From Nigrospora sphaerica (Eukaryota; Ascomycota; Sordariomycetes; Amphisphaeriales; Apiosporaceae), in NCBI GenBank assembly GCA_018287875.1, contig JAGVVL010000009.1, positions 2,914,001-2,978,000 of the forward strand: a stretch of 64,000 nt of DNA. The letters are read 5' to 3'. Position 1 is the stretch's first letter. Every line of letters starts with the position of its first letter. Shown here piece after piece: positions 24,626 through 37,279 of the stretch. Made by a program: the position numbers and the translations under genes. The notes below the pieces were generated by a model that did no database searches, was not told the DNA's origin, and was given only the letters and a program-made list of their open reading frames with translations.

Positions 24626-25181
24626 GATGGACTCCAGCGCATGGCAAGACAAGGGGGGATCTTAGTCCATCTATAGCCTCAGGTTGCGCGACGGACTGTG
24701 ACAGGCTGATGGCCTCACGAATTCACCCGAGCAAGCAACACACACAAACAAAAAGCAAGCTGGTGAACACTTTCCGAGAGTCTATAATCGTACGAAGAAG
24801 CTTCCCTGCCTTGGGCCATTCAGTGTTACGATTTCTGTCCAATCCCATCACGTTGCTACCGGGCCACCAAGCAATGCAAAGAAGTCTCGAGGTACTTCGT
24901 ACCTGAGGGTTCCGGGTCGGCCATAAGTCGGCGAGTTCCAGCCACGCATCGTGGTCGGCGTCGGCGCCCTCTTATTCCTGTGTTGTGGACACAAGCCACA
25001 AGCCACAGGGACGCACAGGCGTAGATACATATATGTACTTATGTAAGCGATGCTGAGGCGCTTCTGGCCGGGTCCCGGATAGCGTCATCGTCCAAGACCG
25101 AACTGATTGATATACCCGGCCGCGCGCGCGCGGGTGGCGCCTCTTCTTCAATAAGTGCTGCATGACCCACGCTTCTTTGCT
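24626..25181. promoter_or_regulatory. Shared promoter region, IleRS and unknown gene
   Basis: About 560 bp between divergent starts. It contains a CG alternation at about 25120-25133. No specific factor site could be supported. Confidence 0.35.
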
Positions 25182-26205
25182 ATGGCGCCCATCAGGCGTT
25201 ACCTGCGCATCTCCAAGTACTCGGTACTGGAATGCCGTATCTACCTGGATAACCCGGCACTTGCGCAGCCCTGGCTGCTGAACCCGCGGAACCCGGTGTT
25301 GCCCAGGGTCATCGAGAGCGTACGGCCACTGGTCCTGCCCAAGCTGCGCGAAGAAAAGGAACGCAGCAGAAAGCGCAGCACCAAGAAGAAGGGCATTAAG
25401 GATGTCGTTGTAGAAGGCAAGTATCCCATGTCGCGTGCCAGGGCGGCCTGCAAGCTAACGACGGAATGAACTGCGTGCCGCAGATGACTTCGAGGTGTCT
25501 ATATTCCTCACCGAGACCAACACACGCCACACCCTCGTCACCAAGCACAAGCACTTCCACGACACCACGCAGACGAAACTCACGTCTAACTCGGGCCGCC
25601 TGGTCGGCGCCTCGCACGATGCGCCCATCGATGTCGATCTGTGCGCCGCCGCGCCCATCATCCTGCAGGAGGATAGCGACAGCGAAGAGGCGGCGACTGA
25701 CTTGGCTGCTATCCCCGCAGCGCCGGCTGCTGCGGACGATGCGGACGTTACGGCGGCACCTGGCAGGCGGCCCAAGCGCGTACGGACGAACACGATCGGC
25801 GCGGAGCCTGACGCCCACCAGCAGGGGGCGGAAAGCGATTTTGAGATGGTCTCATCAGACGATGATGCGCCAGGGCCGTCGAGCCTCGGGCACCAGCCGC
25901 CCACCAAGCGACGCAAGGCGACGGCGGGCGCGCATGACGAGGTAGAGGACAAGAAGAAACTGGCCCTGGACATATCGTACGACGGATTCTCCATCTACGG
26001 GCGGGTGCTCTGCCTGGTGGTGAAGCGCCGGGAGCGCCCCAACGCCAGCACGAGCGGGGGCGTACAGGGCGGGAACACCAGGGCATGGCAGGATGCAGCG
26101 GCGCGTGGTGGGCAGGCCATGATGGAGAACTTCATAATCTCAACCCAGGTGCCCGCCGGAGCCGAAGCAGACGCGGGGCCAATACCACAGCGCCAGGCTA
26201 ATTGA
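25182..26205 (+). CDS. Unrecognised conserved-looking protein
   Basis: Two exons, 25182-25416 and 25484-26205, give 318 aa. The intron starts GCAAGT rather than GT. It has branch GCTAACG and acceptor CCGCAG, and only this join continues the frame (GIKDVVVE into DDFEVSIFLTE). The N-terminal 75 residues look folded (YLRISKYSVLECRIYLDNP, PRVIESVRPLVLPKL) and end in a basic KRSTKKK run. Residues about 80-125 resemble beta strands (FLTETNTRHTLVTKHKHF). Residues about 140-240 are acidic and disordered, with a possible nuclear signal PPTKRRK. Then comes DISYDGFSIYGRVLCLVVKRR. I do not recognise the family. Nuclear location is inferred from the basic motifs. Confidence 0.75.
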
Positions 26206-29200
26206 GTCAACCCTGGCCCCCTGGAACCACCAAACACGGCATCACGCGCATCTTTTTCGGTGGGGGTGCGGCTGGGCGGGTGGCAGCAAGCCTGCTTGAG
26301 ACGTGCGCACACCCATGCCGACGTGATATCGCTTGAGGGGCCAGATATCTCCAAGTGATGGGCGTCAAGGAGGTGCTTTGTGGGGTTGGCCAGCAAACTC
26401 GACCTGCCTATGGCCAAAATAGCGGCCGTGTGGGGGGCCAGGGGGGTGAGCAAGTTATCGAGGGTCCGTCACGCCTGAATGGGGAAAAGAATGCGATGGT
26501 TGGTCCTGCATCACGTCGTCGATCGGTTTCAGAACCATGCTGGCCCTCGCAGCCGTTAAGAAGACCACCCCAGCGGGCCAGCAACGTAGCCGAGATGTGG
26601 CCCTCTTGTGGACAGGCAATCGGACAAAGCTTGCCGTGCTGGTCTCTTTTCGGGCCAGGGCCGCAGCTTCTCCCTACGGGTCGGCGCTTGGGCATCGTGG
26701 AGTCCAGTTAAGAGAAACTGGACCATGGTGGAGAGGGAGCGTTACCGAAAGGCGCCCGCCCAAGTTCCGAGAACGGAAGGGCGCGCGGGCCCGCGATCAA
26801 CTGGGATACGACCTCGCGTATGTGCCTCTCCTTCTCTGGACGTGTCCAAGTCGGTACGTGGCGCCAAAGTGACACGAGGGGCCAAAGGTGCCCAACCTGG
26901 ACAGAACTGGATGGTGGTGGACGCCGCAAGTTCGAGGCCGAGGCCGAGGTCGATGGCGACGGCGATCCGCCTCTTTCCTGCACATGGCATGGCCGCCAAG
27001 AACCAACCGCCAACTCAGTGGAGGTCCGCGACGCCTCGGGCCGGAGAAAAGATCTCATGGGCCAGACGCGAGTACCTATGTAGGTGGGTAGTAGGTAGAA
27101 ATGCATAGTGTGAGCAGTGGTGCGTAAACACAGCAGCGTCTGCCCCGGCTCGAGCGGCGTCTGGTGAAACAGGCTCGTCCCAAGCCGACCCAGGTTCAAC
27201 AGGCAAGACCCCCCGCGGTTGCGAGGTGAGCTGCCTCAGCCTGATCGCTGCATACTTAGCCACAAGACACGATGCTTCCACCCACCGTGGTCAATTGCGT
27301 ACCCCGTCCCGCTACTTGCCGTCGCCCCAATCGATAGGTTGCGTGAGTATCTCCTGCGAGTTGGTCACTTCTCTGGGTCTCGCATCTTCATGTTCAGTAC
27401 AACACATAACGTAGGTGGATGTACTCTTGGCCTTGGGTCTCTTGGGTACCTTCGTAGGTAAATACCCGGAAAGCTAAGGCCGCATGCTGTAGGTGTAATA
27501 CAGCCGCCGTGCTTAAGGACCCGACACACGCCACCATGTACATACGAGTATGATGGTAAGTAGGTAGGTACATATGCAGATAAAGGTACTTAATGTATGC
27601 ATGCACACCAGCGCGCAGGTACGCCCCCCCTCCCAATTAGCCATGGCTCCCTACTTTACTCAAGATACCTGCTTACTTATCGACAAGGTGCATCATCGTC
27701 GCTGGCACTAGTTGGCGCTGTCGGCAAGTGCGGATTGATTTTCGGTTCGGGCAGATCAGACAGAGACGTATAAGTTATGTATAATAATAGATGGAGCTCC
27801 GATTGGCCAGCGGCGGCGTTCGGGTGACTAGCCACAGCTCCTTTGCCCCGGTTGCCTCTGTACCCGGCGTGCCAAGACTGGCCTTCTGCACCATCAGATC
27901 AGGGTCTGGATGTCTCGCAGACGCCCAGTTGCTCGGAGGCGTGCGTACCAGGGGACGAGAGATAAGAGGGCTGGCCAGCCTGTCGGCAGCAGCGGTGATC
28001 GCCTGCCTGCTTACTTACATATGTACGCACTTCTGGGGAGGGATCGTGAGTGTGCAGGGCCGCCCAGGCATGGCCGGATCAGGAAAGCCGGGCCAAGCAG
28101 CCAAGCACTACGTGCATATGAGCAGCACGAGCAGTAGCAGCCCAAGTACCGTGCCACTCTTCCGCCCGCCCAGGCCCCCGCAGGGTTTGCCGGTTGTGGC
28201 CTGCGACGTGACCGCATAGGCATGGAGGAGGTAGGTGCTTTGATGAACTGAGACTGCCGGATGCGCATTTCGAGTCGCTTCGCAGGCAAGGATTGCAGTA
28301 TCCGAAGCGCCATGTATGCACTATAGATTGATGACCATCACCTGATAACCGCACCATGAGCGGCGAAGCTGTCCATGACGCATCCGGAACCGGGCGCAGG
28401 CGGGCTTCGTGGGCTTGCGTCGCTGCCTGGACTGAACGCCCACGGCACCGGCCCACACAGACCAAAGTCCGTGGTCGCAGTCGCAATCGTGACGACGATG
28501 ATGGCGAGGATGCCGGGGCGTGGTCCGCTGGTCCGCATCCGGAACAATAGACGATTGCGGCTGAGGGTGCTCATAATCTTACGGCGGTGTCCATGATGCT
28601 GACATCCAGTTGCCGAGGATACTATCAGGCGTGGCTGAGTAATAATGGATTGGAGCTGACAGCGCACGCACGTTCGGTTACAACCTGCAATGCGGTCAGC
28701 AACTCCCCCCTTTGCGGTGTCTCAGTACGTGCCTTGTTATCCGTACATGGGACACCGACATTTAGGCGCATTGCCGTTTGATGATCGGAAAGAAAAACCA
28801 TGGGGGGAGGGAAACATTGCTCGGGAAGGCGGCCGAAACGCCACGGTCTCGGTGACTTCGGAACGGCCAGGCAGCCAGCCCATCACGCTGGAGGAATGGC
28901 TCCGACCAGGCTCCAGTCGCGATTCCACGACGCCCTGCACCAGCGACGCCAAGACCAGCCAAGAGGCGGAGAGGCTCAAGGATGCCGAGTACTTTTGCAG
29001 TCCTGCCCCTGGCCGCCCACGTGGGAACGGGCTGAGAGTTTTGTTGCCCTGTGCCAATCTCGAACTCCAAGGGCGTGATAACGACCGTCTATTGGCCAGG
29101 GCACACGAAACAAGTGTCGGATGCAGCTGAGCAGCTATCTCGATTTAGGAGCCGAGCCTTCCGCCACAATGCAACATCGTAATTCCCAAGGGCGCCGGAC

Positions 29201-32200
29201 ACACGGGAGTGCGGACACAGGCCTCCAGCTTCTGACGGGTACCTGACCTCGTGGTCATCGCCCGTGTCTGATCGACTGATGACTGCAGGTTCTAGGAGGG
29301 GGGGCGGCGAGCCGGCGCTACCTATGCGCAACCGTCTTTCTGGGTAGGCTCGGTAGGGTGCCCAGCATTGCTGCCTTGGACCAACCGCCGTCCATCCCTA
29401 CGGGATGACTCCTCGGGACCCCGGCGTCAGTGGCAGGCCGGGTGCCCACCTGGGCTGGCCCCGGTGTGATTCGCCAGCGACCTTCTTGGCCATCCGGCCG
29501 CCGGTGTGAATGTGCCTGGTGGTGCCGTAAGGCTGGGCGTATGTACGTCTACGGAATGCAGAGTGGGCAAGGTAGGAGTACTTACATCTCGTACCATAGT
29601 GTGTTCTGTCTGCTGGAATTCCTGGAACTATCTGGGTGGGCATACAGGAGGGTGGTATATATGTTATACGTACCACGCAAGTTTGGTACGTTGCATGCGC
29701 GTGCGGTCATGAAAAAGGAACGAAACTGAGAGCGAGGTAGGCGGTACCTGGGATTGTACCATGGCAGGGCTGTACCGCTCATGGATGGTTCGAGCTGTTA
29801 ATCAATCAGCTTACACAGCTCTGAGAGGAAGCGGCTGGGGTATGACGCGGCGGCGATAGCTGCCCTGAACCGAATGGTCGCACGTGTACCAGGGCTCACA
29901 CCGCCGCGCACCTTGTTGTCTCCATGACGAGCCGACGGCGACCATAGCGAGCTGGCCGAAACTGAGCTGGGGCGGACACGAAAATATGGCTGGCGACGCG
30001 GGCAAGTGTATGCGTTAGCACTTCCCCGAGTTCCCCCAAACCCGTCCACCGTGGCCGTTGCTTAGTGGAGGAGTTGTTGAACACCCAAGTGGTGGGCAGC
30101 AGCAAACAGCCAGCCTGACGTCCGTGCAGTAAAATCACAAAGCCCGGCGGCCACGGCGGCCACGGCGACCCGCCGATGGCAACACGGCATGACTGTAGCA
30201 CGACAGCCATGACCAGAAACCGGGAACCGTTCGCGACGGGCCTCGGCGGGGTTCTGCTACCATGCAAGCAGCGGTGGCGGGAAACAGTCGGTCGAGTCTG
30301 TCCCGGGCCATGGAACGGCAGGCCAGGTGACGACTATGAGACGGGAAACCCAAGGGCCAGAGACCGCTACGCTAAAAACAGGGCACAGTCGGCATTCTCG
30401 CAGAGTCGAGACGAATTTTCCAGAATAGGGAAAGCAATCCACGGGAGGAAAGAGTTGCAGGCTTCAGCTAGCAGTAGCCCCCCCTCCCCTTGGAAGCGAG
30501 CATGGAAGATTGAGGGCCCGCAAGTGCCAACTACCGAATGAGGGCAACGGACAAGGTTGGTGTACATCAGATGATTGCGTCTCCCCATGTCCAGTAGACA
30601 AGAGACGGGATGCCTGCGAGGGGAAGCGGGCCTCGTGATTCGGCGAGCCCAGGGGAGAGGACGGTGACACTGGCCAGGGAGACGACGATGCATCCCGGAT
30701 TCCTGGAACAGCCGATGGGAGCCAGAGCCATTTGCCACCCAGCCGATGAGATTGCGACCAAGACTATCACGGGCGGTGGGCAGACCTGGAGGCGTCGTGA
30801 AACAGGCCCGATGGGGCACCATGGAGTAGTGGCAGACCGTCCTCCTGTCGCGCTTGCCGAGTGCCACTGTTGAGACTTGTCAACGGGGACCGTTACAGGT
30901 CGGGAGGCAAAGGGTGAACGGTGCCCTTTCTGGCCCTCCAACTTGGGGAGCCCCTGCGAGGCGCCCCAAGGGGTTCATACTCAGCAGCGGTAGTACCTAG
31001 GTTACCTAGGTACCATGGGCCTAGTGGGTAGTGGGCGGTGGGGTCAGGTGGAATGGAAGCCCTGGAAGTTTTCTAGAAGCCTGGTAGGCCCGTCCCACCA
31101 TGGCCCATCCCACTTGGCGGCTGTTCGTCGCTTTTTCATTACGACCAACCGCGCCGTGTCAACCAGGGTTCGCCAGACCACCAGGCCCCGTTCGTCATAG
31201 GGGCGTCCCAGTCCAATGAGCAAACGTGGCTCGATGATCTGCTTTTGGCGTCTGCTGGACTGTGAGGCCCGTTCCTACGGAGGTACACGCTGAGGGGAAA
31301 CCAGGGGAACCATGGAGAGTCGCTGGGACCGCCTGCTGGGCCTTGCCGGTAGTTTGCTTGCCAATCTCCACCCGCTTTTCACACGACATTATGCGCCCAA
31401 CTAGTCCGCCTCCGTGATAGTCAGTCAGTCCGCCGGTCTGCCAGCGAGTTCGGCCACGACGACCCACGGGGAGGTGGCAGATCATGTTTTGTTGGGTCTT
31501 GTGTGAGGTCACCGCTGGAGCGTGCGTGCGCGCGGCCGCAGGGCTTGGGAATAAACGGTGAACCCCGGGATCTGGTTCTCGTCCTCGCACTAAATCTTTC
31601 TTTCCCCTCGCCCACTCTTGTCGTCTTGTCCGAAATTTCGAAAACCCGAGCCCCCACTTGGTGACATGCCAGACCCTCCCTTCTGGATTCAGGGTCTTTG
31701 CTCGTGGCCTGCTAAAAAGCACGCCGCGCGCGCCGTTCGGGCACGCGCAGGAGGGAAGTCCATGCGTTGGCACGCCGCGTACGAAAGTAGATAAGCATAC
31801 GGTAATTAATCTCACCGTGCCCGAAGAGCCTTGTCCTGGTGGTTGCCTTTCCGACGGCAGTCATGTTGGCTCGGACCTGACCGGCCCTGGCCTGGCGCCA
31901 TCATTCGTCAGCGAGGAACCACAAGCCAGCGTGCGCCGAAGGGGGGGGCCGGCTGGCGTGTTCGACATGGAAGCATAGTCGCCGGACAACCGTACGGAGG
32001 GAGGGAGGGAGAGAGGGAGGGAGTGAGAGAGCCTTCCAGCCCTCTTGGGAGTGCGTTCAGACAGACCGAGGGAGTCAGCGCGCATAGTAGAACCCTGCGG
32101 CGGCGCTATAGTTGGTATCATAGCACCGTCACCCACAGCGTCGCCTCCTCGTCGCATGTCGTTTAGGGCTGATGTTGCAGTCAAGACGCCGTGGCCCTGG

Positions 32201-34148
32201 AATTGGGGATGATACAAGGGGTTGCGAGGGCTGTGCTCTACCTCCGCGTCCTGTGTCTGTTACTCTGTGCGGCACGGACATTTACGGACCTGACGTTCTA
32301 CCCCCATGTAGGTAAAAAGTCAGTGAGGCACACAAGAGAACGACACCATAGCCCTAAGCGGCCTGGTACACCAAGAAGTACGCTGGAGAGTGGGATGAAT
32401 GCCCGGGGTGGACATCGGTACATACTTTACCCATCTATTCGCAAACCCTGCTGCTGCATCTGTTCGTGTACAGTGGTACTGCTATGTGTTCACAGTAATT
32501 AACTTCATGGGTTATGGGTATGGATAAGTGTTCTCGCGTGGAGACGACGCGCCCCCCTTGCCGCCCACTCGCACAGCCTCCCCATGTTCCTCTTAGTGCT
32601 GACCCGTGGTCCTTCTTATCCAAGACGCGAAAGGCCGTGCCTGTTCGGATTCTGATTGCATTTATGCAGCCCTCCTCCAGGCTGCCTAAAAAGAAGTTGC
32701 ATGTCTTATGTTAAGCGAGCCTCGCATACCACTGCTACCGAACGTCGCATTGTGTGGAGGCTGAAGGCGGTTTTAGGGGCCGTTTCTCCTCACTGTCTTC
32801 TCCGTTCAGCCCGCTGTTCGTTGCGGTCCCCATTCGGGATGTGCGTTTTAGACGCGCCAACCGGGCGTCGGCAGTCCTTAAAATGGATGGAGGGTGTAGT
32901 ATCGTGTAGGCCACACACAATGCCACGGTACTTACCGCACACTCACCCCTCACATATAGAGCACACACACACACACACGCGCACACATGCTGGACACACA
33001 TACCGGTATTGCGGTAGTACTCAGCTGATTCACGAACCAGCACGTCCCCCCCTCACGCCCCCCGGCTTGATCAGCCTTGTGGGATCTTCACCCCTCCCCG
33101 ATCAGCCAGCCGCCTGTAGATAGGTAGGCCCGGGGCAACCAACCAGGTTGTCTGTATGCGCCATATTATCAGCGGTGGGCTCTCCGGCGTGCGGTCAGGT
33201 GTGCTGCTCACCTTGACAACGTGGGTGGGGTGGGAACGTGTGATGGAAACCCGGACAACTCATCAATGACTCATCATGCACGAGAAGAGAAGCTGTTGTT
33301 CCGTTGGTCTACGACGTAACTCGCGCATCTCGGCCGATCCTCTAAAGGCCCTGCTCGTCGGGCTGCCGTGGTGGCGGTTTCTTGGGTCGCATCTCGTGGA
33401 GCGACTGACGCCGTGGGGACACACGAGCTAGGCTACCCGAGAGGGGAGTTGCGACTGGGACCATGCATATCATTCATGACCTTGACGCCGTACACCGCTG
33501 ATGCTAATACGGGAGGGCGACGAATGGTCTCCGGTCTGGGCCATGTACACGACATGCACACGGCCTTGGGGGAACTCGTTGCGCAGACGTATGTAGCACG
33601 GCGTAGGCGTATGTATACCTCGTTGTATCACCTCCGCGTACGCATGTACGACGGTGTGAAGACCCTCCCCACATTCCGGTCAGGCAGCACATGGGCGCCC
33701 GAGTTGGACAGACCATGTAGCTGGTTCCAGTATAGGCGGCCATGTGTATATGTGGTAACAGGTCGAAGAAGCAACGCGGCATGCATGCGCATAGCGTCGA
33801 TCAGCCGAGCAGCACCACGGGACGCAAGCAAGCAGGCAGACCGGTCGCTACGGGCGTAAGCCGTCTCTTGCTTTTCTTTTCCCGCGTCTATTGCCCCTCG
33901 GTGCAGCGCTGGCAGTATGTAGTGGCAGCCGCCACCTGAGGCCCGACGGGTTGTTGCTTATTGTTCTTTCACGATGCGCACCCGTCTATCCATAGACGGA
34001 CACGCTAAGGGAGAGGTCTCCAACTGTAGACGCGCCGTTGGTCAATAGTAGTTAGACCTCACATTGTAAGGAGCTGGAGCCCTCGGCTCTTTGATCACAG
34101 GCGGAACCCCCCCCCCCCCAAGCCACCAACCAGACCGCCAAGCGGCAT

Positions 34149-34174
34149 CAGCAGCAGCAGCAGCAGCAGCAGCA
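34149..34174. repeat. CAG trinucleotide repeat
   Basis: About eight to nine uninterrupted CAG units in intergenic DNA, with no supported reading frame. Confidence 0.9.
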
Positions 34175-36106
34175 AGCAATACTACGGGTACGGTTATGGG
34201 ATCCCCATGGCAAAAGCAAGATGGCCGCATATCTCTTGCAGAAATTTCCCCGGGCAATCAAAGCACGATTGCAGTCGTACGGAGCAGGGGTCCGAACAGA
34301 GAGAAGCCTTGCCGGTCTGGCGTGTCAGCCCGCCTATCAATCGCCGCAACAGCTGACTTCGCTCCATGCAGGCTTTGATGAGCTGCGTATCGGGGCTGTA
34401 TGACAGGCAGCACATGTGTCTCAGGCTTCCCAGCGGCCAATTCCCTCCTACCCTCCAGCAGCAGAGCAGCGAAGACCATGCTTGTGTCGTACGAGTGCCG
34501 GAGGCGACGGCGACCATCATACTTTGGTCCAATCTTGTCTGTTTCATCTACTCGCGGCCAGCCCGCGCCATGAACGCTTCCCGAGGCGGTCTCGCACGCT
34601 CACGGCCAAGGAAGTGGGTGGCTGGCTGGCTTTGTTCGGACCAGCCCAGCCCAGCCCATCGTGGACCACCCGTTGTGCAATCTTTTTTTTTCCCTCTCTG
34701 CCTCGCACAACCGCCCGCGGGTTGCATCATCGCCCACTTGCGCTTGTCTCGTCGTGACCGGCAGTGCGGTCCACTTGGTGCGTGAAGAAAAAAAAAATCA
34801 AGCCGTGTACAGACTCCATAGGCGAAAGTTGGAGGCTTTTGCAGCAGTCGTGTCCACACGTCTGGGGATGGAGGCGGCCCTCAGTGGGTATGCTATGACT
34901 TTGCTTTGTTCCATCGTGGGTTCCATGAGTCTTCTACGACCAAGTGGAGATGCTCATTTCGACGCCATCGTTGCCGTAAGCCGTCTTGGGCGTTTCCGTG
35001 CCAGGCGACCAATGCAAGACGGGGCTTGCGTCGCCCGTACGAGGCACGAGGAGGGGAGGAGCCACGGGTCCTGTCGACCGCCCTTCTCGGACACTCGGCC
35101 TCGTCCGGAGGCGCTCACACGCGCTGCTGGACTGGGAAGCAGAGCAGCACAAGCATGGACAGTCCGAGGGGACAAGGGCCTCGGGCGCCGCCTGCGCGCG
35201 TTGGCCCGCCCTTCCATGGGGTGTGTGAGCCGCCTGCGCGCCCGCGCTGGAGGGGCGTGCCGTCGGAGTGTCGGGTGGGACACGGCTGTATGTCACTGCC
35301 TACACACTGCCACTAGGTAACGATAGAAGCATGGGAGTCGGGGCAGTTCGTAGGTACCCTCGTATGTACGGTGTGCATCAGGTAAGAGGCCAGAGGCCGT
35401 ATCTACCTAGATAGGTACCCGTCCAGGGCAGAGTTCGACAAGGGGCAGCACACGGTTCCAGGGGCTTGTGCTTGTTTCATTTTCTTGGGAGCACAACTGC
35501 GTGCCCAAGCCTTTCCTGCTCACCTCAGACGGGGCTGCGTCACTATGACCCTTTGGGGCTCAGGAGATTATTTTTGTCCCCCATTCCAGTTATTACCACT
35601 CGAGCTGACCTTTCGACAGGGGTCCCCTCGCTCTTCCTCCTCCCCTCCCTCCCACCCCCCCTGCCCATACTAGCCCCGAGGGCGGAGTACCTGAGTCTCC
35701 ATGTACCTCGACCGGCTCTGGCGGTGTACCCAGGTACCTAGTTGACACCCACGGAGCCCGCGACTGGCGGACCAGTGACGACCTTGGATGTATCTCCCCA
35801 TAAAGTAAGTATATTTCATTTTACCTGGCCAAACCGACGATTATCACCGCCGCATACCTCTACATAAGGCGCCCAGTTCCCACCCCGAAACCTCTTACCT
35901 GCTCCAGATCACCATCAGACCAGCAAGCCAAGCAACTGCCACTTTCAAAGAGAACCTACTCGTGTTATACTGCTAGTCTCTTACCCTGAGCAACCTGCTT
36001 GTCATATCAAACAACCATCCACATCACCAACCCCTAACAATACCGCCTGCCACGCTACCCAGCGGCCACCATACTCTTCACCTCAACTTCGACCACCGCC
36101 ACCAAC

Positions 36107-36574
36107 ATGCCTTCTCAGAGACCCTCGCAGCTTCCTCCCTGCCCGGGCCCGCCCCCGAGCCGGCCTCTGCCTCCTCTGCCCAAGAGGGGCTAAGTAGCCG
36201 TTTGTCCCCCATTCGACCCGGCATGAGATGAATTCTGCCGCGTATGGGAGCCCGTCTCCGCATACGACCCGGACACTAGGGCCGGACAGGATGCGAGCAG
36301 GTGGTCCGTCTACCGGGCCGCCTCGGCACCGTCTCAGGGCCTTTTCGACTTCGGACCCTCTGGGGTCGCCTGCTTCCGACATGCATGCGCGCCACGCGCA
36401 GCGGGAACAAAGCCTGGCACGCCGCTCGACACCACGTCGCTCAACGCTACACCACCACCGCATTCACAGCATCCTATCGAACCCGTCAACTGGGCCATGG
36501 CCCATGAGCCTTGCAACCCTATCGGCGCACTGGCCAGGGCTCGTCGACAGCTAACTGGTCCAAGTCGTGTTACT
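36107..36574 (+). pseudogene. Possible decayed or cryptic gene
   Basis: A CT/CA-rich stretch (35870-36106) like a fungal mRNA leader follows a TATA-like TACATAAG at 35861. It runs into an ATG in very good context (CCACCAACATGCC). This opens 28 codons of a Pro-rich peptide (MPSQRPSQLPP). In the same frame, stops follow at 36191 (TAA) and 36224 (TGA). The frame is then open for 116 codons, with codons mostly ending in G or C. I found no splice pair that removes both stops. It could be a pseudogene, a leader peptide, a non-coding RNA or chance. The function is unknown. Confidence 0.25.
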
Positions 36575-37261
36575 TGACATGACGCTACCACCAACACCAC
36601 CACAACGTGCACGCTCTGGTAACCGACCACCCGCACCTTACTATCACCATCACAAACACTATACACTCTCTTCCCGAGCTGGCTCCAGGGAGGACTTCCT
36701 CCTGCTCGATACGCGAGGCATGGAGCTGTACTACCACCACTACGAACATTCGAGCTTAATCCCGGGCCACCGCACCCGCGTATACGACTGGTGCTCATCG
36801 AACATGGGACTGGGGTTCATGAATTTTTTTTTTTTGGATTGGCACTGCATTTTCTTCCCTCTTCTTTTGGGGCGTCAATGGTGTTTGGAGGGGCGTTTAC
36901 ACACCCACAGACACCCACACATGCAGACGTGTCGTCTGGTATAGAGAAGCATTTGTTAGGGCGTCATTCTGCAAATAAGAATTTGCGTGCACGCGGATAC
37001 CCACGGAGAATTACGAATTGGAATGGAGGCCGGAACGGGCAGGATTTGACGACTTACACACACACACTCACCCACTACAAAGCGATTGCGCAGCAGTCGG
37101 GTTGATGGCATCTAAAGAAGCTTACGTCTCACTATGGCATGGTATCAGCAAGCAAATATCCAATTGCACAATGAAAACACTGCTACACAAACATTCTCAA
37201 CCCTATTTGCGCGACGGACGTGACAGCGATTCCCCTTGTTCGGTGGCCGTCGGGTTTCCGG

Positions 37262-37279
37262 CCCCCCCCCCCCCCCCCC
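37262..37279. repeat. Poly-C tract
   Basis: Eighteen consecutive C residues in the gene-free block. Confidence 0.9.

Noticed and set aside
29770..29800. GGTTCGAGC resembling a tRNA B-box
   Set aside because: The B-box consensus is broken, and no cloverleaf arms or A-box were found upstream.
31195..31815. 206-codon minus-strand frame in the gene-free block
   Set aside because: Arg/Gly/Pro-rich translation with no domain-like pattern, and no splice partners.
34661..35320. 219-codon + strand frame in the gene-free block
   Set aside because: Starts without a good ATG context and its Arg/Ala-rich composition looks like translated GC-rich DNA.
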